Counted from the stretch's first letter, positions 45,769-56,662 are shown. The stretch is DNA of 64,000 nt from Glutinoglossum americanum (GCA_020080175.1 JAGHQL010000141.1:1-64000); one strand, 5' to 3'. Numbers and translations: made by a program. Notes: generated by a model from the sequence alone, not told the origin.

Positions 45769-46443
45769 TAATTTATTCTCGTTAGTTCGCCTTCTTTATT
45801 CCGGGTTATATTTCCCGCGCGTGGTATTCATTGCTCTTTTGGGTAGTCGGTTGGCTCCTCGAAATCTATCCTCCTGAGCTGAAGAGATCAGTCTGCCTCT
45901 CGTAGCTCTAGGAAGAGAGCACGCCTTGCATAGATAGCCAAGTTTGCAGCTATTGTGTGCGCTGTATACTAGCCCTGCCGATGGAGCTTGTTGCTGGCCA
46001 CTACTATTATTTTGATGCTATCAAGCAGATGACGTAAATATATGCATCGCGGAGTAATATTGAAGCCATCCATATTTTGAGACGGACAACTAGCTTCACA
46101 TATAAACCGTTCTCTTAGACAGAAACGATAGCGGAGGTACGTTGTCGTTTCCTGATGCGTTTGGGGTTTCCGACAGTAGCATTTCCTAGAAGCCAGAGGT
46201 ACGTAAACACGTTGACGTCAGTGGGAAATTCATTTCGCTTCCCCACAACAAACCCAAGCCTGGATGTAAACAAAGCCCCCTCCCCCATCGTCGTCCATTA
46301 AACTTCCAACGTCAAAAACACACCCTATACTTCTCACAGCGCATTATCTCAAGTCTACAGTTGCGAACTACGAAATCCTATACCCTCGATCGCAAAAAGC
46401 TCAACCGACTCCAAACCACCCCTCGTGCCGCGGGGCGAGCAAC
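45769..46443. other. Spacer between ORM1 and the small Cys/His gene
   Basis: 675 bp between two plus-strand genes. It holds the ORM1 3' flank and the promoter of the next gene. No gene seen. Confidence 0.5.
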
Positions 46444-46967
46444 ATGCCCGCCACCAACACATCCACAAAGCCACCAACAACCAACAATGTCTGGCTCCAA
46501 ATGAATTATGTCGTACCCCGCGGTAAATGCCCCCACATCTACTCAAGAAACCTGCCTCAACTAATATTCCCCCTCCTTCAATAGGCCGGTGCAACCACAA
46601 ACCCTCCCTCCTCACTTCCTCCTGCCCCTGCCTCCGCTTCATGGCACATCCCCTTCACGCAGCAACATCCTTCGAATGTGATGGCTGTGGACACCACGCT
46701 AGTTTCCACATGTTAGTTAATAAGGAGGAGGATGAGGTCGTTGCGCGGTGGAGAGCGACGGAGGAGGCGGAGGCGGCGGCAGCGGCGGACGCCGAAGAGG
46801 AGAGGAGAGGGTTGGGAAAGAGGAGGAGAGTTGTTGGAAAGAGGGGTATTTTGGCTATTACGAATGGCGGTGGTAATGGGGTTATCAGGGGGGAGAGGGT
46901 CGTGGAAGTGGATAGCGGCAGTGAGGTCGAGACGCTCGTCAGAGGGGCAAGAGGGAGGAGACAGTAA
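46444..46967 (+). CDS. Small Cys/His-rich protein, uncharacterised
   Basis: Two exons, 46444-46522 and 46585-46967, give 153 aa. The 62-nt intron runs GTAAAT to ATAG and joins in phase 1 to make YVVPRGRCNHKPS. The centre carries closely spaced metal-ligand-type residues: CNH, SCPCLRF, HPLHAATSFECDGCGHHASFH. It ends with a Glu/Ala-rich helix and a basic RKRRRVV-like patch (KRRRVVGKRG). I recall similar CGHHA(S/C)FH segments in unnamed Pezizomycotina proteins. The pattern suggests a small zinc-binding unit, possibly in the nucleus. No function is assigned. Confidence 0.65.
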
Positions 46968-47704
46968 ACCGCGCGGCAGAAGACAGTTAGCGGCGGAGCG
47001 CTGAGCACTATACCGCGACCGTCAATGCTGACTTGCGACTATAATGGCCGGGGTGTCGGGATGTAACGAAGCACACGACGCGACGGCCTGAACCACAACA
47101 ATACATAAAGCCGAGCTAGCGGGGCGGGAGCGGTGATCGGGGAATACCGCATAGTTGGCCCTTTATCTTGCTTAGCGATGCATGTATACCAGATTGCCAT
47201 GTATGTATGTACTACATTTTTTTTACGCCTCCATCGGCTCCGGAGGGACGGAGGTCTAAGGGTTGTATACATGCGTGTGTAAATATTCGGAGAGTAAATA
47301 AGATAACGTATAAGGGGTGGAATGACACGATGGTGTTTTCGTTGTGTGATATGTAAGAAGTTGTATGTGTTCAGGTGAATAATAGCTGGTGTTTGGATTT
47401 GAGTCAGGGGGGTTAGACGATGGGTCGGGGGTTTCAGAGAGATGGGTGGGTGTATCGCCTATATGTATCTCCAGTTACCGCCCAATCCAGTAGCTGTTCA
47501 TATAGTACGTTTCCCTTTAGGTAAGATACTCAATCGCGCATTAAGCGGGTGTAGAGCATAGGTTTGGCGATCGAAACCCGGGTGACAAGAAACCAAACCA
47601 AGTAGGTAGTATACATGTGGAGGAAGCTGTGTATTTTACTTCCCATACCCCCGTTACGCCCCGTCCCTCCAAATAGTAGATAGCGTGTATAATACACATA
47701 GCCT
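46968..47704. other. Convergent intergenic region
   Basis: 737 bp between convergent genes. There are short ATGT-type repeats near 47178-47212. No gene seen. Confidence 0.5.
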
Positions 47705-49534
47705 TCAACCACCCCGCTTTAGAAACTCCACCAGGTCCACCATCCTCCGCGAACTATTACGTAGAAACAACCAATTCTCCTCCTCCTCCCTCAACAACTC
47801 ATCTCTCTTCTTACGCGTGCTCCCCTTAGCCTTCATCTCCCTCGCTCTAACCCCAGTCTCCACCACGACCTCTAACTCTTTCGTGAAACCCAGAACCTTG
47901 TGCGTAGCCAGGAGACGCAAGAGCGACTCGACGAGCAGGGAGACCTTCGCGTTGTCCGAGATGCTGTGTGTGTTAGCTGGGAAAGGGAGGTAACACGTTT
48001 CAAGGATCTCCTGGCTGAGATCGTCGTCGCTGTGTTCCAGGGGGGCGGAGGATGCGATGAGGGAACAGAGGAGGAGCTGGTTGAAGGATGAGCGGTAGGC
48101 TGGGAGGACGTTGGGGAGGACCGGGAGGACGAAGAGGGAGAATGTGGGGAGGGGGAGGGGGCGGATGTGGTCGATGTACATGTCGTAGAGGTCTTCGAGG
48201 GGGGTGAAGTAGGGTTCTGCACGAGCTGACACAGTAGAGAGCTGGGTGTGTGAGGTGAGACTATTTAAGGATAGGGTGGGAGTGCAGGTAGCCCTTACAA
48301 GAGAGAGCAGACGTTGGCGGAGGATGAGAGAGTCCATCCCGCCAAAGCGCTCTGCGCCGTTGGTGACTGTGGTAGCCCGTCGGGGTTGCACACCAACAGT
48401 GAGTATTTCGCTGTCCTTGTCAGAAGACCGATCCTCGGTCAGTTTAGTAGTGGCAGATAGGGTATTTTCTTCCACCTCATCATCGGAGTCATCGTCGAGA
48501 TAGTCGCCAAAGACGTCCTGGTCGATATCGACTTTGGCGGGCCTTTTGATCTCAGCGTCACCGTTCGTTTTCCGCTCCTTCGGTTCATTCTTGAATATCT
48601 CCTTGAATTCCGCCATCGCCTTCGCACTGCCATCTGCAAATATAGCACGGATGTATCGACGCTTGTTCCCGTATGCGCCTTTGCGGCCGGAGAGCCACTG
48701 CACAATCATGCTTTGGGCTAACAGGTCTTCCTCGGGCTCATTTTTGCTCGTATCGCCATCTTCCTCGATCATCCTCAGCCTCTCTGCCCAGTCGTCTTCA
48801 AGCACATCCAGCATAAACTCCAGCCAGAGTTTCCAGCGCCCCCACCGCTTCGGATACGCGACCGAACAGTTGAACGCCCACCCAACAGCATGCCAGAAGT
48901 CTTCTGCACGCGCCCACAAAGATCCCGCATTCGCAATTTCTGTGTTGATCATGTCTGAGTCATCACCACTGTCGTCTCCGCCGCCGGTGCGACGGCGTCC
49001 ATCACTACGTTTTCGTGTGTTCTGCGGGGAAAATGTGAAGGCGGCGGCGAAGTTTGCGTTGATTGGGCCCACGATCTTGTTAGCGTTGCGCAAAAGTCGA
49101 AAAGCGACGTTAGAAGCCTGTAATTGCTCTTTGGACGCAGCACGGGTAGTAAGTCTTGGGTGGACGACGAGAGTAGCAGCGAGGGACAGTTGCTGCGGTG
49201 TAGGAATAAACGCCGGAACAGGATCACCCGAGGCTGTAGTGAACGAGGTTCCGGACGTCAAGAGGTTGGAAAGAAGCGTGAGGCCTTGGGTATCTGGCAA
49301 GAAGGCCTCGGCATTAGGGACTGTGTCAAATTGAGGGTTAAGGGGATTGTAAATACAGAGCTCTTCCTCGAAATATATAACACAGTGTTCGCGAAGCTCA
49401 TACGGAAGAGGCTTTGGGGGACGATAAAGAGGACGAGCGCGTTCAGGGACAATAGTCGATGCGTATGAGGCCATTGAGACTGGCGAAGAGGGTTGCGCCT
49501 CCAGGGCAGTGCAAAAGGACGCTTCCGAGCTCAT
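47705..49534 (-). CDS. Conserved-looking helical protein, unknown function
   Basis: Two exons on the minus strand, 49534-49357 and 49293-47705, give 588 aa. The intron (63 nt, stop-free) runs GTATTT to CCAG. Splicing restores HCVIYFEEELYTQGLTLL, a likely helix pair, instead of inserting 21 unrelated residues. The most striking block is FWHAVGWAFNCSVAYPKRW followed by WLEFMLDVLEDDWAERL, which I recall from unnamed filamentous-fungal proteins. Two acidic low-complexity stretches (GDDSGDDSD and DDDSDDEVEE) separate helical parts. I recognise no catalytic motif and no membrane span. The ATG at 49474 is an alternative start that keeps all conserved-looking parts. Confidence 0.75.
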   Translation of the reverse strand: MSSEASFCTALEAQPSSPVSMASYASTIVPERARPLYRPPKPLPYELREHCVIYFEEELCIYNPLNPQFDTVPNAEAFLPDTQGLTLLSNLLTSGTSFTTASGDPVPAFIPTPQQLSLAATLVVHPRLTTRAASKEQLQASNVAFRLLRNANKIVGPINANFAAAFTFSPQNTRKRSDGRRRTGGGDDSGDDSDMINTEIANAGSLWARAEDFWHAVGWAFNCSVAYPKRWGRWKLWLEFMLDVLEDDWAERLRMIEEDGDTSKNEPEEDLLAQSMIVQWLSGRKGAYGNKRRYIRAIFADGSAKAMAEFKEIFKNEPKERKTNGDAEIKRPAKVDIDQDVFGDYLDDDSDDEVEENTLSATTKLTEDRSSDKDSEILTVGVQPRRATTVTNGAERFGGMDSLILRQRLLSLVRATCTPTLSLNSLTSHTQLSTVSARAEPYFTPLEDLYDMYIDHIRPLPLPTFSLFVLPVLPNVLPAYRSSFNQLLLCSLIASSAPLEHSDDDLSQEILETCYLPFPANTHSISDNAKVSLLVESLLRLLATHKVLGFTKELEVVVETGVRAREMKAKGSTRKKRDELLREEEENWLFLRNSSRRMVDLVEFLKRGG

Positions 49535-50939
49535 GTGTATGGGCCGATATCGTGGTGGGGTTAGGTACGTACAGATAATGCTTTCCAGGGGACCAGCCAA
49601 TGGCCAAATCCCTCGCCGCTTGAAAAGCGCTTGTTACTCCAAAGTCAGGATGGCGAGATCATCGCTCAGCCTGTCAAACCGCAATACCTTTTCCTTAGCA
49701 CAGCCGCTGTCATTGTCCCATATATCCCACCAAGTTTCGCAGGGGACTTCCCTGAGAATAGTACCCCGGCGACTCTTAGTTGACTTCTATTATCCATGGT
49801 GCGGGTTATATCACTGCTGCTTTTAGATTGCTATATCATGTATATTTACGACGCAGCGAGATATAAACATCTGCTTGACAATGAAATCTTAATTCATCGC
49901 CCTTTTTTACAATATACCCCTTGTGTCTTCGGAACTTCTCACTTATCCCTCGTTTCAATATCGACCTCCTTTGAGCATTCCTTTGAAGGCGATTGCTAGT
50001 TTAGCGGTTGCTGTTTGCTAGTATTTACTATATAGAACTAGATTAGCTTGACGATTGCGTTTTACGAGTCAGTAGTTCAATGTCGGAAAAAACCGGATCC
50101 CCCTCTGGAAGACTCGGCTTTTTACATGCAGGCTGGGGTTCGCGTCAGCATCGTCCTTCTCTATGGCTTTATTCGCCGTTCAGTCTACGAGGCGCGCCGG
50201 TGGATGATGACATTATGGTAGTTGCCTAGCCGGCCTTTACGAATAATATACCAGAGCCTTTCCCGCTGGGAGTAGCCAAAACTACTGGTGCAACCGTTGG
50301 GACGAATTGCTGTGAAATAGAGTTGTCATTGGTAGGCTCGCCAGCTCCAGCTCAACCACCCCCCCCCCCCCCCCCCCCCGCCCCCCCCCCCCCCCCCCCC
50401 GGCAAACACCCAAAACGGGGGGGGGGGCACTCGTCTATCCCCCCTCTAAACTATCTCCCCCCCCCNNNNNNNNNNGGTTGTATTTGGCCCGCCCCCCCCC
50501 CCCCCCTCCCCCCCCCCCCCCCCCCCCCCGCCGGGGCCCCGCGACCCCATCTAGGAAAGAAGCGCAAAGCTGGTGTGTCAAGCTTCTCTAATCCTCCAGT
50601 AAAGCCTTCTCCCCACTCCGGGGGCGGAAAGGACTGGTCTCCAGACGTGGGATGCAGATTCAGCCTTGCCATCCCCCGAATGCAAATCCCGCATTTTTTT
50701 TTTCAGCCACCAGCAAGCTGTTGCTCAAGCCTACTCTGCCTCGCGAGCCCCTCGATATGGTAATAATGCCTATCTCCGGTTGTAGCCTAAAAATCAAGTA
50801 TAGTTTTACGTAAAAAAGGAGCGATACAAGCTTGCTACCGTGATTTTGGCACCTGAAGCAATAGTTGGGCATTGGAGATACACAAAAACTCTTAACGCTC
50901 GCTCATGTGGTCCTGTCATAGAAATTCATTTCGCACAAA
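49535..50939. other. Non-coding region with poly-C block and assembly gap
   Basis: 1.4 kb without a gene. The left part is AT-rich. The right part holds the poly-C block with ten N (50466-50475). Frames across the block translate to Pro or Gly runs and are not genes. Confidence 0.6.
50356..50531. repeat. Poly-C/poly-G block flanking an assembly gap
   Basis: Several C-runs of about 15 to 20 bases and an 11-base G-run surround ten N at 50466-50475. The true sequence and length are unknown. It may be a collapsed or misjoined stretch. Confidence 0.85.
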
Positions 50940-51930
50940 CTATCCGCCTATCCCATCCTCTCTCCTCATGCCAGGAGTGACTTCGTAAGGGTGTCCATCC
51001 GGCTGCGGTTGGTAAAACATCTGTGCGAAGCTCTGTCCTGGTGGTAAGTCATACGGTGAGCTTCCTGATATCTCTGAGCCCGGTGGTGGAGACGCGAACC
51101 GCTCGGGAATGTACGGCGTGTTGATGGGCGGTTTGTTTGGCTGCGGAGTAGCATCTAGGCTCGGGTTCTTCCTGATCCATAGTCCTACACCTGGTTTTCT
51201 GCCGGTCATCCTAGTAAAGAGATAGTAGGTTATGGCGAATAGCAGCAGTGCCCCCAGGACCCCCACACCCACGCCGAGCCCGATCTTGGCTTTTGAAGTA
51301 AGTTTTGGTTGAACCGGCGGGGCGGATGGCGATTGAGAAGGCTGAACGGCCGACGTGGCGGGCGTCGTGTGGACAACAGCGGAAGTTGTTGCTGGTTGAT
51401 GTTAATGGAGACAAGGTTGACAATGTGCTAGGCAGTCATACTTGAGACAAAGCTGGGCGACACAGTCGGCGTCTGCGTAAACTGGAGCCCAGCTACACCA
51501 ATAATCGTCTGCGCGATACCACCGGAAAGGGAAAAGGTACCCGAATCCGTGGTGCAGTTGCAGGTTCCTCGATCCGCATGTGGAGAGCAGCAGAATTTGT
51601 TGTTACCACAGGCGATAAGCAAACCGCTGTTGTCGTTTACTGGATCGTCTGTAACGGATTAGCGCAAGGCTGGGGCAAGGCAGGGACCGGGTACTGAAAC
51701 TAACCAAGACAGAAATCGCCGCACTTGGCGTCCCAGCGTGCATTGGTGCAGGCGCCTCGATAAGATGTTCCGATAGGATAAGTTGCATTTGCTGTTCCGG
51801 GATGCGTGACTAAGCATCTACCATCCGACATACACGTCCAGCCATGAGGACAGCAGAGGCTTGTATATGCTGTCAGGTCGCATGGATAGAATTCAGCAGC
51901 CCACATACCGCCTGGGTAATAGCAAGACAT
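50940..51930 (-). CDS. Cys-rich single-pass membrane protein
   Basis: Three exons on the minus strand, 51930-51705, 51648-51442 and 51391-50940, give 294 aa. The N-terminal half is Cys-rich (SCYYPGG, SLCCPHGWTCMSDGRC, CGDFCL, CGNNKFCCSPH and CNCTT), with likely disulphide pairs and Asn-glycosylation sites. A Ser/Thr/Pro stalk follows. Then one membrane span begins near KIGLGVGVGVLGALLLFAI, followed by a Pro-rich cytoplasmic tail of about 95 aa. This layout is common among Pezizomycotina surface proteins of unknown role and resembles cell-wall sensors in topology only. No classical signal peptide precedes the first Cys, and the ATG at 51930 is the first one downstream of a TATA-like box. Introns are 56 and 50 nt. 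Confidence 0.75.
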
Positions 51931-52006
51931 ATTGGAAAAGATATGGTGATTCGAAGCGATTTGGGACGGTGCGGTGGATTCGGATTGCGTGGGCGACAGC
52001 CTAGCT

Positions 52007-52012
52007 TTATAC
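52007..52012 (-). promoter_or_regulatory. TATA box of the Cys-rich membrane protein gene
   Basis: TATAAA on the minus strand, 77 nt upstream of the start codon at 51930. It supports that ATG as the real start. Confidence 0.45.
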
Positions 52013-52158
52013 TAGCATCGAGCTGTCAAAGCCCGGCGATCACCATTTCCGCTCAGCCTGATCGATGAGCTGTTATCTCGCAGGTGCATGCGATGCGGGT
52101 TGGCCACCTGGAATTCATGCGGAAGCAACCCCCACTGATCAAGCTCTTCTACCAATCC

Positions 52159-52199
52159 CAAAGGTTGAGCGACCAACTTCGTCCGCTATTCAACCTTTG
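52159..52199. other. Inverted repeat upstream of the 943-aa gene
   Basis: Perfect 10-bp arms CAAAGGTTGA (52159-52168) and TCAACCTTTG (52190-52199) with a 21-nt spacer. It lies in the divergent promoter between the Cys-rich membrane protein gene and the 943-aa gene. It could be a two-site operator or a hairpin. No factor is assigned. Confidence 0.6.
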
Positions 52200-52449
52200 A
52201 TGTTCTTACGGCATGCCTTGTAGCCTGCTATGTGGCGGGGTATATGAAAGCCGCGATGTCCCCTAATCTAGACCTGATAGTTCTGGCGCCTTCTCTCTCG
52301 ACAGCCTTGTATTTTGCAACAAGTCATCCGACATGAACAAGGTGAATTGCTGCATTTGATACAACTTGATTATCTACTAACAGTGGTAGCTTCGAAGTAC
52401 CTGGCGGAAGCCACAAACGGCACCGGACTATCCTCCTACCGCTAGGTAT

Positions 52450-55281
52450 ATGCCTTCATCAGATCAGCCACCCACCCCAAGCTATCAAGCCTATCGACCT
52501 CCTCCGGACCATCCAAGTTCCTCAAGCAACCAACATATGTCGCGTTCATTCAGTGTTCGAAGCTCCATTAATCCATTCATGGATGGGCCGGAAGACGGAG
52601 ATGGGCCTTCTGAGGCCGATGTCCTTGCCGCTCGCGCCGAGCAGATGTCCTTTGCGAGTCAAGCTCCAGAACCTCTTCGCCAACCGTCAACTGCTTCAAA
52701 TGATGACGCGTTCAGCGAGGTATCCGAAGAGGCCGCTGAGGGAGATAGATCGGATCAAAATAATGAGATGATAGTTTCTCAAGCCAACATCTCGAAAGGT
52801 CTCTACGACTTAACCGGGGACTTACCCCTCCCTCTGGTGCCAAAGCAGGCGGATGAAAAGTTCCGAGCGACGTATTATCGGGGAGATTGGGCGAACAGGG
52901 TCCGCGAAAGCGCCAGGACTCTGCGAGTTGGTCTCACTTTTCTCCCGGGCGCGGATAAGCCACAAGTGATGCGCTTGGAGCAGGCACATATGAATCCAAA
53001 AGAGCCTCCGGATCAACGCACTGCTGAATGGCGCGGCAAGACCGCTGCTACGCTTCTCAAGATGCATGACATCACTCAGCAGCTCGAGTTGGACGTCAAG
53101 TATTCACCTCCAAAGCTAATCAGCTGGCACCCAGAGCGAACAAGAGGAATGCCAGACTCAAACTTCTACTATCCAGATGGTCCGCATGATCGCCACCGTC
53201 GTCACGACAGCCACCATGACGTCCCAAATCGTAACCCAAATGGTACGCCGATTGAACCACTAGGTCGACAGGATGAGTACGATACCATCGATAGTGATCT
53301 AGTCAAAATTGTCCACGATCTCAGCGAACATGCTGGCAAATTCGACACTGAAAGCACTCTGGTCGAAGTTGATCATGACGCCATGGTCAGCCTCATGGTC
53401 CGGTACCGGCACGTGGTTATGAGAAATGGACCACAAAGTGCAAACGCATCTGTGAGGGAGGTATTGGACACGATGATCGAGGACGCACGGAAACTAGCCC
53501 AACGCAGTCCGATACTCTTCCGGACCTCGTTCCGCTCTGTGATAAGCCGATCAAAGAACACACGGTACGGCGTCAATACCCCTCAGATGTTTCGCACAAT
53601 CACGACAAGCAAGGGGATCACACAGCTTGTGTCATGGAGCGCCGCTTACTACAAATCACTCGATGATCCCACCAACATTTCCGAGGAACAGAGGGCTATC
53701 AAAACCAAATTCCTTCAAATGCTCGTCGTCCTTCTCTCGCTTCTCAATGACGAGGACCTCGAAAGCATCCGAAACTATATCGAGTCGACCTTCCGTCTCA
53801 AAGGCGATCGCAAATCCATTGAAATGCTTTGTCTCAAAGTCATCCCTCTCATGTCTATCAATCCTAAGCTATTCATTATGGAAATGTTACGTGGTTTTGA
53901 AGGATACAAGGTCTACGAGCCAGACGAGCAAGACCTAGCAACCTATTGGGACGAATTTCTCAAGCGAAGGATTGCGGACCAATACATCCTTCCTGGCTCG
54001 TTAGAGACGTTAGGGCGCCCGACTCTTTCATGGATACCGGCATGGCCTAAAGAGGGTTTGTGCTCCTCAATCATCTTCCGAGATCTACAGTATGCAGGCA
54101 ATCTCCAGACGATCAATGAGATTCCTCAGATCGACTTGCGGCCTCAAGAAGAAAATATGCCCTTAGCCGTTATCCTAGTTAATCACGAAAGGTATCTCAT
54201 CGATCCGAAAGACTACGAGCAGATCGTGCTCTTGCAATCTGGTCGTTATACACTTTCGCGCTCCCAGACTGCTGATTTTGGAGATGAAAGTAATCATTGC
54301 GACATGATCATCGACGAATTCTGGGTCAACGAATCAACCACGAAGGCTTGCAGTCAGCTCAACGACATCATCAAAATTGTCAACCGATTCCTAGACGGAA
54401 GAAAGAAAGGCGGCAGACTTGTCAAATACGGTTTTAAATCCATCTCAGTCGACCGCTTCCCCGAGTATCGTCTCAGGGCCGGCAAGATCACGAAGCACAT
54501 TGCAAGACTTGGCGCGAACACACTCGCAGCCGCATACAAGGAGAAAGGGTACAAAGTCACCAAGTGGGATGTCGCCGGGCATATGAACGAAGACAATCAA
54601 ACCATGAGCAAGATGCTTCGCCAGTATCGGCAGCATCTCGCTGACACCACGCTTAACTTGCTTCCTCAGGACATTAGCGATATGAAACATAGACTCCATA
54701 AGGTCGAAAGTCTGATTGAGGTTTCGGTGGGTATTAGGAAGCATGTTTGGAATGAGCTCGTTATTTGCAATGACCCTATAGTTAAGGTGTTGCGCAGAGA
54801 AGGCAGCGATGCCGTCTTGGCCCCAGAATGGCAAGAGTACAGCGCAAAACTGCTCCCCGAGTGGCCCTTTTCGCCACTAGAATATGACAGCTCAGCATAC
54901 CACAGTTTGGAAATCATGGCCCGGCGCTCCACGATCCGAACGCTGAATTGGGTGTCCCCTGACGTCGCCGAAGTAATGCTCAATGACAACAACACGACTT
55001 ATTTTGTCTCGCCCTTGAGCCAGGTCGACGAGATGTATCAGGGTGACCAGATTAAGATTGGCGATATTGGGGTGCTTATGGGTTATTATCTTGTCGTGGC
55101 GGAGCAGGTGCAAGAGCGCAGTCAAGAGGATATGCTCTATATGGCGAATTGCTTGAGAATCACGAGTGTGGTTCAGGAGCAGGTGCAGACGATGAGAGGG
55201 ATGCGGAGGCAGCCACAACAACCCCTGAGGGGTGCACGGCGGGGTGTGGGTAATGCAAAGGTTCCCTGTAGGTTTATCTAG
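52450..55281 (+). CDS. Unrecognised 943-aa protein, single exon
   Basis: An intronless frame of 943 aa that I do not recognise. Residues 1 to about 115 are Ser/Pro/Gln-rich and disordered. From about 120 to 910 the composition is that of a folded, mainly helical protein with evenly spaced hydrophobics and many Trp and Tyr (YYRGDWANRVRES, FLQMLVVLLSLLNDEDLESI and FWVNESTTKACSQLNDIIK). A His/Arg/Asp-rich loop (HDRHRRHDSHHD) lies near 240. The C-terminus is Gln/Arg/Gly-rich (QPQQPLRGARRG). No Walker, kinase, zinc or membrane motif is visible. Lack of introns, despite the length, and its place in an accessory-looking stretch set it apart from the genes to its left. Coding is strongly supported by length and composition. 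Function is unknown. Confidence 0.8.
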   Translation: MPSSDQPPTPSYQAYRPPPDHPSSSSNQHMSRSFSVRSSINPFMDGPEDGDGPSEADVLAARAEQMSFASQAPEPLRQPSTASNDDAFSEVSEEAAEGDRSDQNNEMIVSQANISKGLYDLTGDLPLPLVPKQADEKFRATYYRGDWANRVRESARTLRVGLTFLPGADKPQVMRLEQAHMNPKEPPDQRTAEWRGKTAATLLKMHDITQQLELDVKYSPPKLISWHPERTRGMPDSNFYYPDGPHDRHRRHDSHHDVPNRNPNGTPIEPLGRQDEYDTIDSDLVKIVHDLSEHAGKFDTESTLVEVDHDAMVSLMVRYRHVVMRNGPQSANASVREVLDTMIEDARKLAQRSPILFRTSFRSVISRSKNTRYGVNTPQMFRTITTSKGITQLVSWSAAYYKSLDDPTNISEEQRAIKTKFLQMLVVLLSLLNDEDLESIRNYIESTFRLKGDRKSIEMLCLKVIPLMSINPKLFIMEMLRGFEGYKVYEPDEQDLATYWDEFLKRRIADQYILPGSLETLGRPTLSWIPAWPKEGLCSSIIFRDLQYAGNLQTINEIPQIDLRPQEENMPLAVILVNHERYLIDPKDYEQIVLLQSGRYTLSRSQTADFGDESNHCDMIIDEFWVNESTTKACSQLNDIIKIVNRFLDGRKKGGRLVKYGFKSISVDRFPEYRLRAGKITKHIARLGANTLAAAYKEKGYKVTKWDVAGHMNEDNQTMSKMLRQYRQHLADTTLNLLPQDISDMKHRLHKVESLIEVSVGIRKHVWNELVICNDPIVKVLRREGSDAVLAPEWQEYSAKLLPEWPFSPLEYDSSAYHSLEIMARRSTIRTLNWVSPDVAEVMLNDNNTTYFVSPLSQVDEMYQGDQIKIGDIGVLMGYYLVVAEQVQERSQEDMLYMANCLRITSVVQEQVQTMRGMRRQPQQPLRGARRGVGNAKVPCRFI

Positions 55282-56662
55282 TGCTCAGAGCTGCTTAAAG
55301 GGCTGGCCGTATGTCTGGGGCGCATTAGTCGCGATATCAAGTGCCGACTCGGTACCCTATTTCCTCTGGTTTACGTACAAGTATATACTTGATACGTTAA
55401 GCCATAAAACATTCGTTACTTATTGTTAAAAGTCAGGCGAGTGCAGTCTGACACGACTAACTCGAGTTTGGAAAATAAAATTGAATAAAACCTTGCCTGC
55501 GCTATTATATTGCTCTAAGGCAGCAAATGCATGCTGCTCCGTCACCCGACTCGCTAAGTAGGGATAAACCATTCCGGAGTTCCCAGCTCTAATACTAGCC
55601 AGATAGTGACAATATGGCCACGTTTCATCCCGGAAGCAGGCCCGAAACCATGGCGAAAACTGTTGCTTTATAAGCGCGCAGCGGACGTATAGAATAACTA
55701 GGATTAATTGGTTGAACAGAGTACATAGAAACGCCATCTATATAAGGCGAGCGCAGCACAACAAACGGCAGCCCTTTGACCGGAAGGAGACCCCTCCCCT
55801 ATGCGAACCTACTTTCCCAGCAGGAAACATGCGTGCTGCCGAGCAGCATACCCGCACCTCCATTGCAGTAATTCCAACAGAAATCAAGACGGGGGTTGGG
55901 AAGGGGGTAGTAATACGTTTGCTGAAGCGTCTGATGGCGAACTTTGCATGAGAGAGGTTTGGTTGACGATTCTCGGTGTAGCGGTCACCGGAAGCTAGAA
56001 TTACGCAGCGCCAACAGTGATACGGTCTGATTTGTCCCCTTTCAGGATGAATCCCCAGCCGGATTCCCCGCCTTCTAAGACCCTCTCTGAGATTTTAGCT
56101 TTTGGATCGCATTTTTATTCCTCCTCGCTCGACAATTCCCCCGCAGTGAAAAACCCCCATCGTGAATTTCCGCCGCATATGGTGCGCTGGCTGGTTGTTG
56201 AAATCTCCGCGAATACTTCTGAACTTGGATAGTATTTCCTCCCTAGGCTCCATCCCGGTCAGAAAAGGCTGGCCCGTTTTGGCCGATAGCTCTAGCTATG
56301 CCGTTAGGTGTTCACAGCTGCCAGAAGAAGCGTTTAGCCTAACCGCCTGCCATGCTATAAACGCGGGCCAGATGAGCGTAAGCTAAATGCTCCTGAAACG
56401 AAGTGAAACCGCTTTCTGGCGCTAAGGGCCTGCGTTCGACTTATAGTCGGTTGCACTTGGAATGGACTCTAAAAGAACTTGTCTTGGAGAATTTCCGTTT
56501 CTGCGGCCGCTTGGCGGATATATATCATACCTAGATGCTATAGGATATCGTAAAACATGTAAATGTCATCACGATTGCCACTATTTTCTAGAATCTAGAA
56601 GAAAGGGGGACCGCATGCGGAGAGAGTGAGTTGCCACAGTGGTGGTAGATGGATGCGGTTGG
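55282..56662. other. Convergent intergenic region, no gene seen
   Basis: 1.4 kb between convergent genes. The short frames here do not look like proteins. I see no repeat structure, terminal repeat or transposon relic. Confidence 0.5.

Noticed and set aside
50323-50763. Proline-rich frame crossing the gap
   Set aside because: An artefact of poly-C and N bases.
55282-56662. Possible relic of a mobile element
   Set aside because: I found no terminal repeats, no transposase or reverse-transcriptase-like peptide and no internal repetition.
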